Part shown: piece by piece, positions 7,480 to 7,940 of the stretch
Position numbering within the stretch: the first letter of the stretch is position 1
Layout: every line of letters starts with the position of its first letter
From: Flavobacteriaceae bacterium UBA5079
GTDB lineage: Bacteria > Bacteroidota > Bacteroidia > Flavobacteriales > Flavobacteriaceae
Reading direction: 5' to 3'
DNA: 7,940 nt
Assembly (NCBI GenBank): GCA_002414705.1
Contig: DIAL01000067.1
Coordinates: 30,142-38,081, forward strand
Program-made: the position numbers and the translations under genes
Notes under the pieces: model-generated
What the model was told of the DNA's origin: nothing
Databases searched by the model: none
What the model saw: the letters and a program-made list of their open reading frames with translations, nothing else

Positions 7480-7940
7480 ATGAGCACAGAAAATCCCTAT
7501 TTCGATTTATTTCAAAAACAAAAAGCCAATCAATTTCATATTGGCAATACGACATATAAAGAACGTATTGCCAAATTGAAACGTTTACAACATGCTTTAG
7601 AAAATACTTACAAACAAGACATTCGTGAAGCGCTTTTTAAAGATTTTAAAAAGCCATATTTAGAAACGGATTTAACCGAAATTTATCCCGTTGTGGATGA
7701 AATTAAGTTTGCCATTTCTAATATGAAGTCGTGGTTAAAGGACGAAAAAGTGGCGACACCAATTTCCATGTTAGGAAGTAGTTCCTACATTGTAAATGAA
7801 CCAAAAGGAGTTTGTTTAATTATTTCACCTTGGAATTACCCAATTAACTTGACGTTCGCACCCTTGGTTTCAGCTGTTGCAGGTGGAAACACGGTAATTT
7901 TAAAACCTTCGGAAATGACTCCGAATACATCTAAACTGAT
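7480..7940 (+). CDS. Aldehyde dehydrogenase, class-3-like, partial (N-terminal third)
   Basis: This NAD(P)-dependent aldehyde dehydrogenase oxidises an aldehyde to its carboxylic acid; the substrate cannot be told from this part. 153 residues are visible before the window ends, against about 450-460 for ALDH3-type enzymes. The N-terminus is a charged helical region (ERIAKLKRLQHAL, 28-40), followed by NEPKGVCLIISPWNYP (106-121, with N119) and GGNTVILKPSE (135-145), where K142 and E145 match the cofactor-binding KPSE motif of the superfamily. The catalytic Cys and Glu lie beyond the window. The short N-terminus and the EPKGVCLIISPWNYP style favour the class 3 branch (fatty or aromatic aldehyde type) over glutamate-semialdehyde or aminobutyraldehyde enzymes. 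The ATG at 7480 is five bases after the cphA stop, which implies cotranscription, but a link to arginine catabolism is only a guess. Confidence 0.9.
   Translation, partial: MSTENPYFDLFQKQKANQFHIGNTTYKERIAKLKRLQHALENTYKQDIREALFKDFKKPYLETDLTEIYPVVDEIKFAISNMKSWLKDEKVATPISMLGSSSYIVNEPKGVCLIISPWNYPINLTFAPLVSAVAGGNTVILKPSEMTPNTSKL

Overview
The window comes from an AT-rich bacterium, very probably a member of the Bacteroidota and most likely a marine-type Flavobacteriaceae. The reasons are the sequence style of its DNA polymerase I and cyanophycin enzymes, the absence of Shine-Dalgarno sequences in front of every gene, and TAnnTTTG-type -7 boxes in the spacers. This placement is inferred from protein and promoter style, not from a database search.

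Layout: (1) 1-2706, minus strand: DNA polymerase I (polA). The window edge cuts it just before the HDE motif of the palm, so 902 residues are visible. (2) 2707-2807: divergent spacer. (3) 2808-3737, plus strand: isoaspartyl peptidase/plant-type asparaginase, an Ntn hydrolase. (4) 3738-3845: convergent spacer with an intrinsic-terminator-like hairpin and a two-hairpin palindromic element that resembles a dispersed intergenic repeat. (5) 3846-4715, minus strand: cyanophycinase (cphB). (6) 4716-4828: divergent spacer with a 7-bp-arm inverted repeat overlapping a candidate cphB promoter box. (7) 4829-7474, plus strand: cyanophycin synthetase (cphA). (8) 7480 to the end, plus strand: N-terminal part of a class-3-like aldehyde dehydrogenase, five bases behind cphA.

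Functionally, the three central genes form a closed nitrogen-storage cycle. CphA polymerises Asp and Arg into cyanophycin (multi-L-arginyl-poly-L-aspartate) using ATP. CphB cuts the polymer into beta-Asp-Arg dipeptides. The isoaspartyl peptidase is the expected enzyme to split those into free Asp and Arg. All three lack an obvious signal peptide, so the cycle should run in the cytoplasm. The synthetase and the depolymerase are transcribed from opposite strands, so making and mobilising the polymer can be controlled separately.

The gene families are all known. The points most worth following are the compact three-gene cycle in an apparently non-photosynthetic lineage, the intact HxxEH motif in the CphA N-domain, a sliding-clamp-binding-like peptide in the PolA linker, the candidate operator between cphB and cphA, and the palindromic element that ends inside the cphB stop codon. 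I saw no RNA gene, CRISPR array, insertion sequence or clearly new system.
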